A stretch of DNA of 64,000 nucleotides, from NCBI GenBank assembly GCA_947259995.1, contig CAMYOK010000013.1, forward strand, positions 53,259 through 117,258, given 5' to 3'. The notes beneath the pieces are model-generated. The model searched no databases and had not been told where the DNA came from. It saw only the letters and a list, made by a program, of their open reading frames with translations. The stretch is from an uncultured Pseudomonadales bacterium (GTDB lineage Bacteria; Pseudomonadota; Gammaproteobacteria; Pseudomonadales; Pseudohongiellaceae). Both the position numbers and the translations under genes were made by a program. Shown here one piece after another: positions 35,096 to 43,521 of this stretch. Each line of letters starts with the position of its first letter. The first letter of the stretch is position 1.

Positions 35096-36433
35096 GTGCT
35101 TCGCGAATGGCGCTCTGAACTCAACCGTTTACTTACGACAATCGTAGGTTCTGCTGTCCTAGGACTACTGTTTGGACAGATGACGCTCTTTGTCCTTATC
35201 GGCGTCATGGTCTATCTTGGCCAAATTCTATTCCAACTCTATCGCTTGAACCGATGGCTTGAAGACCTCCCCCATTCTGGCCAGGAAGATCCGCCCGAAG
35301 CCACTGGAATTTGGGGCTGGATATTTGACGGCATCTATCGTTTGCAAAGGCAGGAACGGCAAGCCGTCAACCACCTTAAAAGCATCTTAGACAAAGCTCA
35401 GGAGTCCTCTGCTGCCCTAGAGATGGCGGTGGTAATGATCAATCATCGTGGCAATTTAGAGTGGTGGAATAAGGCCGCCGAGACTTTACTAGGATTTCGC
35501 AGCGAGCAAGACAAGCAACAAGGGGTGACAAACCTTTTGCGTGAACCTCGGTTTTTCGAGTATTTCGAAGGCAAGAACTATTCCGAGCCCTTGCGCATCC
35601 AATCCCCCATCAAAAAGAACCTGATTTTAGAATTTCAGATCACACTATTTGGTGAAGGCGAACGCCTTATGTTGGTCAGAGATGTCTCCCAGATGCACCG
35701 CTTGGAGTCTATGCGCAAAGATTTCGTTGGCAACGTCTCGCACGAGCTGCGCACGCCTATTACGGTCATCAATGGTTACCTAGAAACCTTGTTAGACCAT
35801 AAAGACAGTGTGGCACCGCGCTGGATAAAGCCCCTAGAGCAAATGCACCAACAATCACAACGTATGGAGAATATTGTCCGCGACCTCCTAACTCTGTCGC
35901 GTCTAGAAACGAAATCATTACCTAAAGAGCAGGACCGTATCGATACAAGCGCACTGATGCGCGAGATAAAGGGCGAGGCCCAACAAGTATTTGCCCATAA
36001 AGAGCACAGCTTCGAGCTGCTAGACACCCCAGGGGTTTATATTCGTGGCAGCTTGAGCGAGCTCTATAGCGCCATCTCCAACTTGCTATTTAATGCGTCA
36101 AAATACACGCCAAACAAAGGCAACATCACCTTCACCTCACGCTTGGTGCAGGACGGCTTTGAGATAGAGGTGAAGGACAACGGTGTCGGTATTGCAGAAC
36201 AACACATACCACGGCTTACAGAACGCTTCTATCGGGTAGATGAGAGTCGATCAACGGACACTGGCGGCACGGGCTTGGGGCTCGCGATTGTTAAACACGT
36301 TCTAGCGCGCCACGGCGCTAATTTAGTAATCAGTAGTGAGGTCGGTAAGGGCAGCTGCTTTATATGCCACTTTCCCGTTGAGAGGCTTGTAAAAGCGCCA
36401 GAGACAGAAAACAAGCTTGCCATCAACGCCTAG
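35096..36433 (+). CDS. phoR: Phosphate regulon sensor histidine kinase PhoR
   Basis: 445 aa, with a GTG start (35096) and AAGGA upstream. Two short N-terminal hydrophobic stretches (about residues 10-45) anchor it. A PAS domain follows (about 100-195: VVMINHRGNLEWWNKAAETLLG), then HisKA with FVGNVSHELRTPITVINGYLETLL (phospho-acceptor His) and an ATPase domain with N box LLFNASKYTP, DNGVGIAEQHIPRLTERFYRVD and GGTGLGLAIVKH. It senses phosphate status through PstSCAB-PhoU and phosphorylates PhoB. It lies 66 bp after phoB on the same strand. Confidence 0.95.
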   Translation: MLREWRSELNRLLTTIVGSAVLGLLFGQMTLFVLIGVMVYLGQILFQLYRLNRWLEDLPHSGQEDPPEATGIWGWIFDGIYRLQRQERQAVNHLKSILDKAQESSAALEMAVVMINHRGNLEWWNKAAETLLGFRSEQDKQQGVTNLLREPRFFEYFEGKNYSEPLRIQSPIKKNLILEFQITLFGEGERLMLVRDVSQMHRLESMRKDFVGNVSHELRTPITVINGYLETLLDHKDSVAPRWIKPLEQMHQQSQRMENIVRDLLTLSRLETKSLPKEQDRIDTSALMREIKGEAQQVFAHKEHSFELLDTPGVYIRGSLSELYSAISNLLFNASKYTPNKGNITFTSRLVQDGFEIEVKDNGVGIAEQHIPRLTERFYRVDESRSTDTGGTGLGLAIVKHVLARHGANLVISSEVGKGSCFICHFPVERLVKAPETENKLAINA

Positions 36434-36501
36434 TGTCTTGGTTAGAGTTTTGCTCAAACCCTAAACCAAGATATACTTTTATAAAAACTGCTTGTACGCC
36501 T

Positions 36502-37224
36502 CTAGTCGCTGTTCACTTCTTCTTCTAAACCAGAGAGTCCGATATGGCGAACATCCGTCCCTTTCACTAAGTAAACGACGTGTTCAGCAATGTTTTTAGC
36601 GTGATCTCCCACGCGCTCTAAGGCTCGCAGTGCCCAGATTACATTTAGAACGCGCGTTATGCTTCTTGGGTCTTCGATCATGTAGGTGATCATTTCACGC
36701 ATCGCCGTACTGTATTCAACATCCACACTGACGTCTTCTCTTGCTACTGCAAGCGCCGCGTCGACATCGTAACGAGCAAATGCATCGAGAGCCATGTACA
36801 CCATCTTGCGAACTCGCTCACCGATATGGCGAATCTCGATATAGCCCTTAGATGACTCGCCTTGCTCGGTCAACTCAATGGCTAGACGCGCCACTTTTGC
36901 AGACTCATCTCCAATACGCTCAAGATCATTCACAGTCTTGATGATGGTCAATACCAAGCGCAGATCGCTTGCAGCAGGCTGACGACGCACCAAAATGCGA
37001 TTACATTCTTCATCGATTTTGACTTCCATCGCATTGATGGCCGCATCGTCTTCGCGCACTAACTGCCCTAATCCGCTATCTGCGTTGATAATGGCATCAA
37101 TCGCATCGCTGAGCTGTTTTTCAACCATGCCGCCCATTTCAAGCATATTAGCTTTCACCTCTTCCAAATCCGCATTGAATTGCTGAGAGATGTGATGACT
37201 GTGTATCGTTGCATCTTTTTTCAT
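36502..37224 (-). CDS. phoU: Phosphate signalling complex protein PhoU
   Basis: 240 aa, usual length. Two PhoU three-helix repeats carry the metal-binding signatures LVREDDAAINAMEVKIDEECNRILVRRQPAASDLRLVLTIIK with NDLERIGDESAKVARLA, and the second-half equivalent IWALRALERVGDHAKNIAEHVVYLVKG. It represses PhoR kinase activity when Pst carries enough phosphate. It is last in the minus-strand pstSCAB-phoU order, 58 bp after pstB, and converges on phoR. Confidence 0.96.
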   Translation of the reverse strand: MKKDATIHSHHISQQFNADLEEVKANMLEMGGMVEKQLSDAIDAIINADSGLGQLVREDDAAINAMEVKIDEECNRILVRRQPAASDLRLVLTIIKTVNDLERIGDESAKVARLAIELTEQGESSKGYIEIRHIGERVRKMVYMALDAFARYDVDAALAVAREDVSVDVEYSTAMREMITYMIEDPRSITRVLNVIWALRALERVGDHAKNIAEHVVYLVKGTDVRHIGLSGLEEEVNSD

Positions 37225-37282
37225 TTCGCGATCCTTTCCCTTACGATTAATTGCAGACGATTGCCCCTACAACGGTAGATGA

Positions 37283-38158
37283 CTATCCGTAACGACCAGT
37301 GATGTAGTCTTCTGTCTGCTTTTCAGTAGGGTTGGTGAAAATATTATCTGCCGTATCAAACTCTATCATTTTCCCCATATACATGAAGGCAGTAAAGTCA
37401 GACACGCGCGCCGCCTGTTGCATATTGTGAGTGACGATCACGATGGTGTAACGCTCTTTGAGCTCGTTAATCAACTCTTCGATCTTGAGTGTTGAGATAG
37501 GATCAAGAGCCGAAGCGGGCTCATCCAGGAGCAATACTTCGGGCTCAACAGCTACCGTGCGTGCAATCACAAGACGTTGCTGCTGACCACCGGACAAGCC
37601 AAGGGCACTGTCATGCAAGCGGTCTTTCACTTCGTCCCAAAGCGCTGCTGCCTGCAATGATTTTTCAACACTTTCATCTAGTATGCGCTTTTTATTAATG
37701 CCTTGAATGCGCAAACCGTAGGCGACGTTTTCATAAATCGACTTAGGGAACGGATTGGGTTTCTGAAACACCATACCAACACGGCGGCGCAGATCCGCTA
37801 CATCAACAGAGCGGTGATAAATATCTTCCCCATCTAATGTAATGCTGCCTTTGATTTCACAACCATCAACTAGGTCATTCATGCGGTTGAAACATCTTAA
37901 AAGCGATGACTTACCACAGCCACTTGGGCCGATAAACGCCGTTACCCGTTGCCGAGGCAATGTCATACTGACATCCTTCAAGGCATGCGCACCACTATAG
38001 TACAAGTTCAGATTCTCAACGCTAAGGCAGCGCGGCAGATCCTCAACAGAAATACTCTGCTCATGAGACCCTATTTTCCCCATATCGATCTTTTTAAACT
38101 TAGATCTGTTTACTGGGGCATATTCTGTCTTTGACTCTGTCATAGCGACAACATCCAT
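37283..38158 (-). CDS. pstB: Phosphate ABC transporter, ATP-binding protein PstB
   Basis: 291 aa, somewhat longer than the usual 257 through an N-terminal extension of about 35 residues; an alternative ATG is Met6. Walker [16 protein letters not shown]-loop [20 protein letters not shown] (diagnostic for PstB), signature [14 protein letters not shown], Walker [17 protein letters not shown] and [20 protein letters not shown]. It drives phosphate import through PstCA. It is 46 bp downstream of pstA. Confidence 0.96.
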   Translation of the reverse strand: MDVVAMTESKTEYAPVNRSKFKKIDMGKIGSHEQSISVEDLPRCLSVENLNLYYSGAHALKDVSMTLPRQRVTAFIGPSGCGKSSLLRCFNRMNDLVDGCEIKGSITLDGEDIYHRSVDVADLRRRVGMVFQKPNPFPKSIYENVAYGLRIQGINKKRILDESVEKSLQAAALWDEVKDRLHDSALGLSGGQQQRLVIARTVAVEPEVLLLDEPASALDPISTLKIEELINELKERYTIVIVTHNMQQAARVSDFTAFMYMGKMIEFDTADNIFTNPTEKQTEDYITGRYG

Positions 38159-38204
38159 TCATTATTCATCGGATAAACATTGGGTAGTGTTTGCAATAGG
38201 CACA

Positions 38205-39902
38205 CTACATATCTAGAGACTTATACTTTTCGCGCAAACGGTTTCGAATAGTGACCGCAAGGACATTAAGCAGAGCAATCACAATCACCAGTAGTAATGC
38301 AGTCGCAAACACTAGTGGTCTTGCTGCCTCTACGTTCGGGCTTTGAAAGCCTACATCATAAATATGGAAACCTAGATGCATAAATTTTTGGTCTAAATGA
38401 AAATAGGGGTAATTGCCATTGATTGGCAACGTGGGAGCAAGTTTCACGACCCCCACCAACATTAGCGGTGCAACCTCACCTGCTGCTCTAGCCACGGCAA
38501 GAATAAGCCCGGTCATCATGGCTGGGCTCGCCATTGGTAGCACAACCCGCACCAGCGTTTCAAACTTAGTCGCCCCAAGCGCTAGACTGCCTTCGCGCAG
38601 GCTCCGTGGTATACGCGCCAAACCCTCTTCGGTAGAGACGATCACAACGGGAACAGTTAGTAATGCCAGAGTTAGCGAAGCCCAAAGCATCCCAGGGGTG
38701 CCAAACGTTGGGGCAGGCAATGCCTCAGGGTAAAAAACTTGATCCACTTCCGAGCCCAAGAAATAAATAAAGAAACCCAGCCCAAAAACACCATATACGA
38801 TTGATGGCACACCGGCGAGATTGTTCACGGCAATACGAATCGTTCTGGTTATAAAACCCTGTTTGGCATACTCACGCAAATATACGGCGGCTATGACACC
38901 AAATGGTGTGACAAAGATCGACATCAATAAGACCATTGTCACAGTACCGAAAATCGCCGGAAAAATACCACCCTCGGTATTTGCTTCACGCGGTTCATCG
39001 GAGAGAAATTCCCAGAGTTTGGCACCATAGACAACTAGCTTGCTGCCCACATGCATGCCGTTAGGCTGGTATGCGCGTACAATCTGCGAGACATTGATCT
39101 CCGTGGTCTCGCCGTTCATCGCCAGCATTACCACAGTGTCGCGCTCAACTTGTTCGTATAGCTCACTTAGCCGAGTTTGCAATATTTCGTAATTTGCCTC
39201 CCAGTTTTCACGCTCAGAGGCAATTTCACCCATGCGCTGCGCGGTATCGGTACCGCGCAACTCTAGGCCACGTTCTTGCAGCCTAAGGCGCTCCAACGCA
39301 TAATTCACTTCCCCAATATCATCTTCTTCAAGCGTGTCGATCTGCTCGAAAATACCTAGCGCTCTATCAATGCGCTTTTCTAATTCGAGCCAAGCCGCAT
39401 TATCGTTCTGGATGCTAGGATCACTTGTAACAATGCTTACGCCAGCTTCTTTCACTTCTTGAACATAGCCGTAGAAATTACCCCATTCACGACGTTCAAA
39501 CGCAGTGAGATTTTCGGGATAAGAGATATCGTTGAGATAATTGGTCAGTAGCCATGTGAAATCACTGCCATTCAAATCTCGATTGCCAATTTTAACCAGC
39601 TCTCGCTCATAGAATGCCGTGTTCTCAGAGACAGGAATGCCGGAGGAGATAATACGCTCGGCAGAAACTTGCTCAGTATCTATTCGCTCACCAATAATCT
39701 CGCGTTCAATCGGCTCACTTTCCAAGACTGGCTGCGAATAGTTGGCAAGCATAATGTCTTTCGGCCAGAAATGGCTTAGGCCATTCAACGCCAGAAGGAG
39801 CAACAAGCCCACAGTCATAATGACACTGATGGCCACGGCCCCAGCATTCACCCAGATCCAGGGCGTGCCGCTAGCAAAGAATTTTTTAAGAGTCTGCATC
39901 AT
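38205..39902 (-). CDS. pstA: Phosphate ABC transporter, permease PstA with large periplasmic insert
   Basis: 565 aa, nearly twice the roughly 296 aa of E. coli PstA. TM1 (about residues 17-40) is followed by a predicted periplasmic region to about residue 300 with a coiled-coil-like section (ALERLRLQERGLEL, GEIASERENWEANYEILQTRL). The canonical permease core then starts at GGIFPAIFGTVTMVLLMSIFVTPFGVIAAVYLREYA and includes the ATPase-coupling loop LREGSLALGATKFETLVRVVLPMASPAMMTG. The start overlaps the pstC stop by four bases, indicating translational coupling. Confidence 0.92.
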   Translation of the reverse strand: MMQTLKKFFASGTPWIWVNAGAVAISVIMTVGLLLLLALNGLSHFWPKDIMLANYSQPVLESEPIEREIIGERIDTEQVSAERIISSGIPVSENTAFYERELVKIGNRDLNGSDFTWLLTNYLNDISYPENLTAFERREWGNFYGYVQEVKEAGVSIVTSDPSIQNDNAAWLELEKRIDRALGIFEQIDTLEEDDIGEVNYALERLRLQERGLELRGTDTAQRMGEIASERENWEANYEILQTRLSELYEQVERDTVVMLAMNGETTEINVSQIVRAYQPNGMHVGSKLVVYGAKLWEFLSDEPREANTEGGIFPAIFGTVTMVLLMSIFVTPFGVIAAVYLREYAKQGFITRTIRIAVNNLAGVPSIVYGVFGLGFFIYFLGSEVDQVFYPEALPAPTFGTPGMLWASLTLALLTVPVVIVSTEEGLARIPRSLREGSLALGATKFETLVRVVLPMASPAMMTGLILAVARAAGEVAPLMLVGVVKLAPTLPINGNYPYFHLDQKFMHLGFHIYDVGFQSPNVEAARPLVFATALLLVIVIALLNVLAVTIRNRLREKYKSLDM

Positions 39903-42217
39903 ATAGTGCTGTACTTGCGTCGTAGACGCTGTCTGATAATTTCGGCCAGTGTATTCACGACAAACGTAAACAAGAACAACACTAGCGCGGCTAAGAATAG
40001 GATTCTGTAATGGGTGCTATCCACTTCGGACTCGGGCACTTCCACAGCAATATTGGCGGCAAGTGTGCGCATCCCTTCAAATATATTGATATCCATAATC
40101 GGCGTGTTACCAGTGGCCATTAAAACAATCATGGTCTCACCGACCGCTCGCCCCATACCAATCATTAACGCAGAGAAAATCCCTGGGCTTGCTGTTGGCA
40201 GGACTACTCGACTGAGTGTCTGCCAAGGGGTTGCACCGAGTGCGAGTGAACCATAGGTAAGCTGTTTGGGAACCGTGAACACCGCGTCCTCAGCGATAGA
40301 GAAAATCGTCGGGATCACGGCAAAACCCATCGCAAACCCAACGACTAAAGCGTTGCGCTGATCGTAAGTTATGCCAAGATCATTAGTGATCCAACTACGC
40401 ATATCCCCGTCAAAGAATACGATTTCAATTGGACCGGCTATGACAAATGACAAGTAGCCCATAATCACAATAATAGGAATCAATAACGCCGCTTCCCAAC
40501 CATCAGGCACAAGGTATCTAATTTCCTTGGGCAGACGCGTCCATACAAAGGCGGCAACGAGTATGCTTAATGGAGTCACCACTAATAGACTAAATATACC
40601 CAATAAATTGTTTTCTAAGAACGGAGCCAGCCATAGTCCCGCAAGGAAACCCAACACGACCGTTGGTAAAGCTTCCATTAATTCGATGAGGGGTTTTACA
40701 GTACGGCGCATTTTCGGCGCCATGAAGTAACCTGTAAAGATCGCACCGCAGATTGCCAAAGGGGCAGCTAACAACATCGCATAAAATGCTGCTTTGAGCG
40801 TACCGAAGGCCAGAGGCGCTAAACTATATTTCGGCTCAAAATCATTATTGGCCGCCGAGGATTGCCAAATGTATTCTGGCTCTTGATAGTTTTCATACCA
40901 GACTTGTTGCCACAAAGCTTCCCAAGAGACCTCGGGGTGCTTGTTCTCTACGCCAAATAAATTGAATTGACCGTTTTCCTGCTCGATAAGAAGCCCATCA
41001 CCGCGTGCTGACATCGCAAACGTTTTTGGCGGCATATCGACAAGCTTTTTATAAGTCACTTGCCGATGCGCGGTCGTATTATAGATTCCTATATAGCCCT
41101 GCTCGTTTGCCGTGATGAAATTTTTACGACGTTGTTCAGAACTAAGGGCGATCACCTCGCCACCGGCATCAAAATCGCGTACTTTCTCGATGGCCACGCG
41201 CCCATCTCGGCGCACCAGGAACCATTGCGACACATCACCTGCCGTATCACCAACGAGAAGTGAAATTCCGCCTAGCAAAAATTCGACTTCGGTGACACGG
41301 CGGTCCGAAGGCACCAGCATCACCTCATCTTCTATCACCGCATTGCCGCCATTAAATGCAGGACGCACATCGACCATGCTAAGTCGACCTGAGTTACCTA
41401 TGGCGAATAACCAACGTCTATCGACATCCAAGTAAAGCTGATTGACCGCTGGGATTACTCCCGTCAAAGTGGCTGTTTCTGTTTGCCAATCAGAATCGGA
41501 TGAGGCGGTAAATGCAGAGAGCAAATTAGTCTCACGTCGTGCGCGCAACAATCGCACTTGGCCAGACTCACTCGTCCCCGCCAACATCAATTCACTCGTG
41601 CTTGAGCGCACACTTAATTTAGAAACTGGCTCATTGCCATAGAGCTCAAAACTTTCTTCACCAAATGGGTAACGGATGACAGGCGTAATTTGCCTTACAT
41701 TGTTTTCTCCAAAACTAACGTCATAGGCATACTCGGCAATCAAGACGTGTCCGCCCGTTAAGCCCAGCGCGAAAATACCGCTCACATCGGTATCTAGCGC
41801 AAAACTCGAGATGCTTTGCCCATCAGGGATCGCAAGGGGGATTCTGCTGAGAAGATCGCCATTGGCTGTATCAAAATATATCGCCTCGCCGTCACCGCCC
41901 AATCGCATTGCGACTTCAAGCCTCTCCTCGAGAGCGAGGTGCAGCACCTCTTCACTGTGCGGATCAGCTATCTGAAATTCACTGACCTCTTGAATTGTGG
42001 CCGCACGAAATAAAGGCATGACTTCGTAAACCAGATACAAGAAAATCAACAGGACGGCGGCAATAACGCTCAAACCACCAACGGCAATACTGACGCCGGC
42101 AGCTTTATCTTTAAGATGACGAAGTTTTCTTCTTGTAGTAGCGGCAGAGGCGGCTAACGCCGCCCCTGCTGCGGTATCTGCTACAGAAGGGTGGGACAAA
42201 TTTGGCTGTTCACTCAT
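39899..42217 (-). CDS. pstC: Phosphate ABC transporter, permease PstC with beta-propeller-like insert
   Basis: 772 aa, against about 319 aa for E. coli PstC. TM1 lies at about residues 43-70 (GVSIAVGGLSVIAAVLLIFLYLVYEV). Residues about 75-430 are a predicted periplasmic domain with WD/propeller-like repeats (IFALGLTGGHVLIAEY, WLFAIGNSGRLSMVDV, ISLLVGDTAGDVSQWFLV, FITANEQGYIGIYNTTA). The permease core begins near LAPLAFGTLKAAFYAMLLAAPLAICGAIFTGYFMAP and includes LTYGSLALGATPWQTLSRVVLPTASPG and GRAVGETMIVLMATGN. It pairs with PstA. It lies 94 bp after pstS. Confidence 0.92.
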   Translation of the reverse strand: MSEQPNLSHPSVADTAAGAALAASAATTRRKLRHLKDKAAGVSIAVGGLSVIAAVLLIFLYLVYEVMPLFRAATIQEVSEFQIADPHSEEVLHLALEERLEVAMRLGGDGEAIYFDTANGDLLSRIPLAIPDGQSISSFALDTDVSGIFALGLTGGHVLIAEYAYDVSFGENNVRQITPVIRYPFGEESFELYGNEPVSKLSVRSSTSELMLAGTSESGQVRLLRARRETNLLSAFTASSDSDWQTETATLTGVIPAVNQLYLDVDRRWLFAIGNSGRLSMVDVRPAFNGGNAVIEDEVMLVPSDRRVTEVEFLLGGISLLVGDTAGDVSQWFLVRRDGRVAIEKVRDFDAGGEVIALSSEQRRKNFITANEQGYIGIYNTTAHRQVTYKKLVDMPPKTFAMSARGDGLLIEQENGQFNLFGVENKHPEVSWEALWQQVWYENYQEPEYIWQSSAANNDFEPKYSLAPLAFGTLKAAFYAMLLAAPLAICGAIFTGYFMAPKMRRTVKPLIELMEALPTVVLGFLAGLWLAPFLENNLLGIFSLLVVTPLSILVAAFVWTRLPKEIRYLVPDGWEAALLIPIIVIMGYLSFVIAGPIEIVFFDGDMRSWITNDLGITYDQRNALVVGFAMGFAVIPTIFSIAEDAVFTVPKQLTYGSLALGATPWQTLSRVVLPTASPGIFSALMIGMGRAVGETMIVLMATGNTPIMDINIFEGMRTLAANIAVEVPESEVDSTHYRILFLAALVLFLFTFVVNTLAEIIRQRLRRKYSTI

Positions 42218-42311
42218 GGGGTTGAAGTCTAGTCCGCAAATATTACAGTTTCATGACAGTCAGATTGCAAAGCTGTCCCGGGCACCGTACAAGCTGGGCA
42301 GTAAAGCCCTT

Positions 42312-43286
42312 TTATAAACCTAGGCTTTCCATGGTGATATCAACAACTTGCGCAGGCAATGGAATATAGCCGTCTTTCATGACAACTTCTTGACCAGCCT
42401 TTGAAAGAACCAATTTAATAAATTCCCGCTCCAGCGGAGACAGTGACTTATTCGGCTCTTTATTAACGTATACGTATAAGAATCGAGCCAACGGGTAGTT
42501 ACCAGCAATCGCGTTTTCAGCAGTGGCTTCGAAGAATTGCTCACCACTTTCTTTTGCTAGGGGCAAAGCTCGCACACTAGAAGTCGTATAACCGAGACCC
42601 GAGTAACCGATTCCATTCACAGAGGTACTGACGGATTGCACCACAGACGCAGAGCCTGGCTGTTCATTCACCGAGTTTTTAAAGTCACCAGTACAAAGCG
42701 CAGTTTCCTTAAAATACCCATACGTGCCGGACACCGAGTTACGACCGAAGATCTGCACATCGCGACGCTGCCAAGGGCCTGATAGGCCTGCTTGTCCCCA
42801 GTTATTGATCACTTCGTTGTGGCCACACTTCAATGTTGAAGAGAACACTGCATCAACCTGTGACAGTGACATCCCCTCAAGCGGGTTATCTTTATGCACA
42901 AAGACAGCTAACGCATCGATAGCCACAGGAATAGCTGTAGGCTTGTAGCCGTATTTATTCTCAAAGGCTTCGATTTCATTATCCTTCATTTCGCGGCTCA
43001 TCGGCCCCATATTTGCCGTGCCTTCCGTCAATGCGGGAGGCGCTGTTGACGAGCCAGCTGCTTGGATCTGAATATTCACATTAGGATAGAAGCGTTTGAA
43101 CTCTTCAGCCCACAAGGTCATAAGGTTTGCGAGAGTATCGGACCCGACACTTGAGAAGTTGCCTGACACACCGCTAGTACGTGTATAGTCGGGTAGCGCC
43201 TCATCGACGCCAGCGGCTAATGACATGCTGCTACAGAACGCACTGATAACAAGGGCGATCGGCTTGATTGAAAGAGAGAGCTTCAT
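42312..43286 (-). CDS. pstS: Phosphate-binding protein PstS
   Basis: 324 aa from the ATG at 43286, preceded by TGGAG; a longer start at 43310 would overrun that site. Signal peptide ([20 protein letters not shown]) then the phosphate-binding fold: [74 protein letters not shown], and the C-terminal [30 protein letters not shown]. It binds phosphate in the periplasm for PstCAB. The promoter region holds a strong Pho box, divergent to ppk. Confidence 0.96.
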   Translation of the reverse strand: MKLSLSIKPIALVISAFCSSMSLAAGVDEALPDYTRTSGVSGNFSSVGSDTLANLMTLWAEEFKRFYPNVNIQIQAAGSSTAPPALTEGTANMGPMSREMKDNEIEAFENKYGYKPTAIPVAIDALAVFVHKDNPLEGMSLSQVDAVFSSTLKCGHNEVINNWGQAGLSGPWQRRDVQIFGRNSVSGTYGYFKETALCTGDFKNSVNEQPGSASVVQSVSTSVNGIGYSGLGYTTSSVRALPLAKESGEQFFEATAENAIAGNYPLARFLYVYVNKEPNKSLSPLEREFIKLVLSKAGQEVVMKDGYIPLPAQVVDITMESLGL

Positions 43287-43336
43287 GGTTTTCTCCAGAG
43301 TTCGGTTCAATTTACGTACGCTTTAGTATTGCGCGT

Positions 43337-43370
43337 ACTATAAGACCGTTTTGTGACAGCAAGATGACAA
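43337..43370 (-). promoter_or_regulatory. Pho box and -10 upstream of pstS
   Basis: On the minus strand: TTGTCAT (43370-43364), spacer CTTG, CTGTCAC (43359-43353), both near-perfect Pho half-sites. Ten bases later TATAGT (43342-43337) is a good -10. This is the best-matching Pho box in the window. Confidence 0.85.
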
Positions 43371-43439
43371 TCGCTCAATCTTCGCGAATGCATCGGGCCG
43401 CTATTCGAATCCCTATCATTGCAAAATTAAACTCTAGAT

Positions 43440-43485
43440 TAGTCACGAATCTGTCACTTTCTTCCGGCTTTGTGTCATGTAGAAT
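43440..43485 (+). promoter_or_regulatory. Weaker Pho box upstream of ppk
   Basis: Half-sites TAGTCAC (43440-43446) and CTGTCAC (43451-43457) with spacer GAAT. The best -10, TAGAAT (43480-43485), is 22 bases on, not the 10 seen elsewhere; one further degenerate half-site could fill the gap. It is suggestive only. Confidence 0.42.
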
Positions 43486-43521
43486 GCAAACTTTACAAGT
43501 GACTGAGTAATCGCCCGTAAT

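Noticed and set aside
36437..36478. Hairpin between phoR and phoU (CTTGGTT ... AACCAAG) as a bidirectional terminator
   Set aside because: The stem is interrupted and the trailing T content is poor; possible but not supportable as a called feature.
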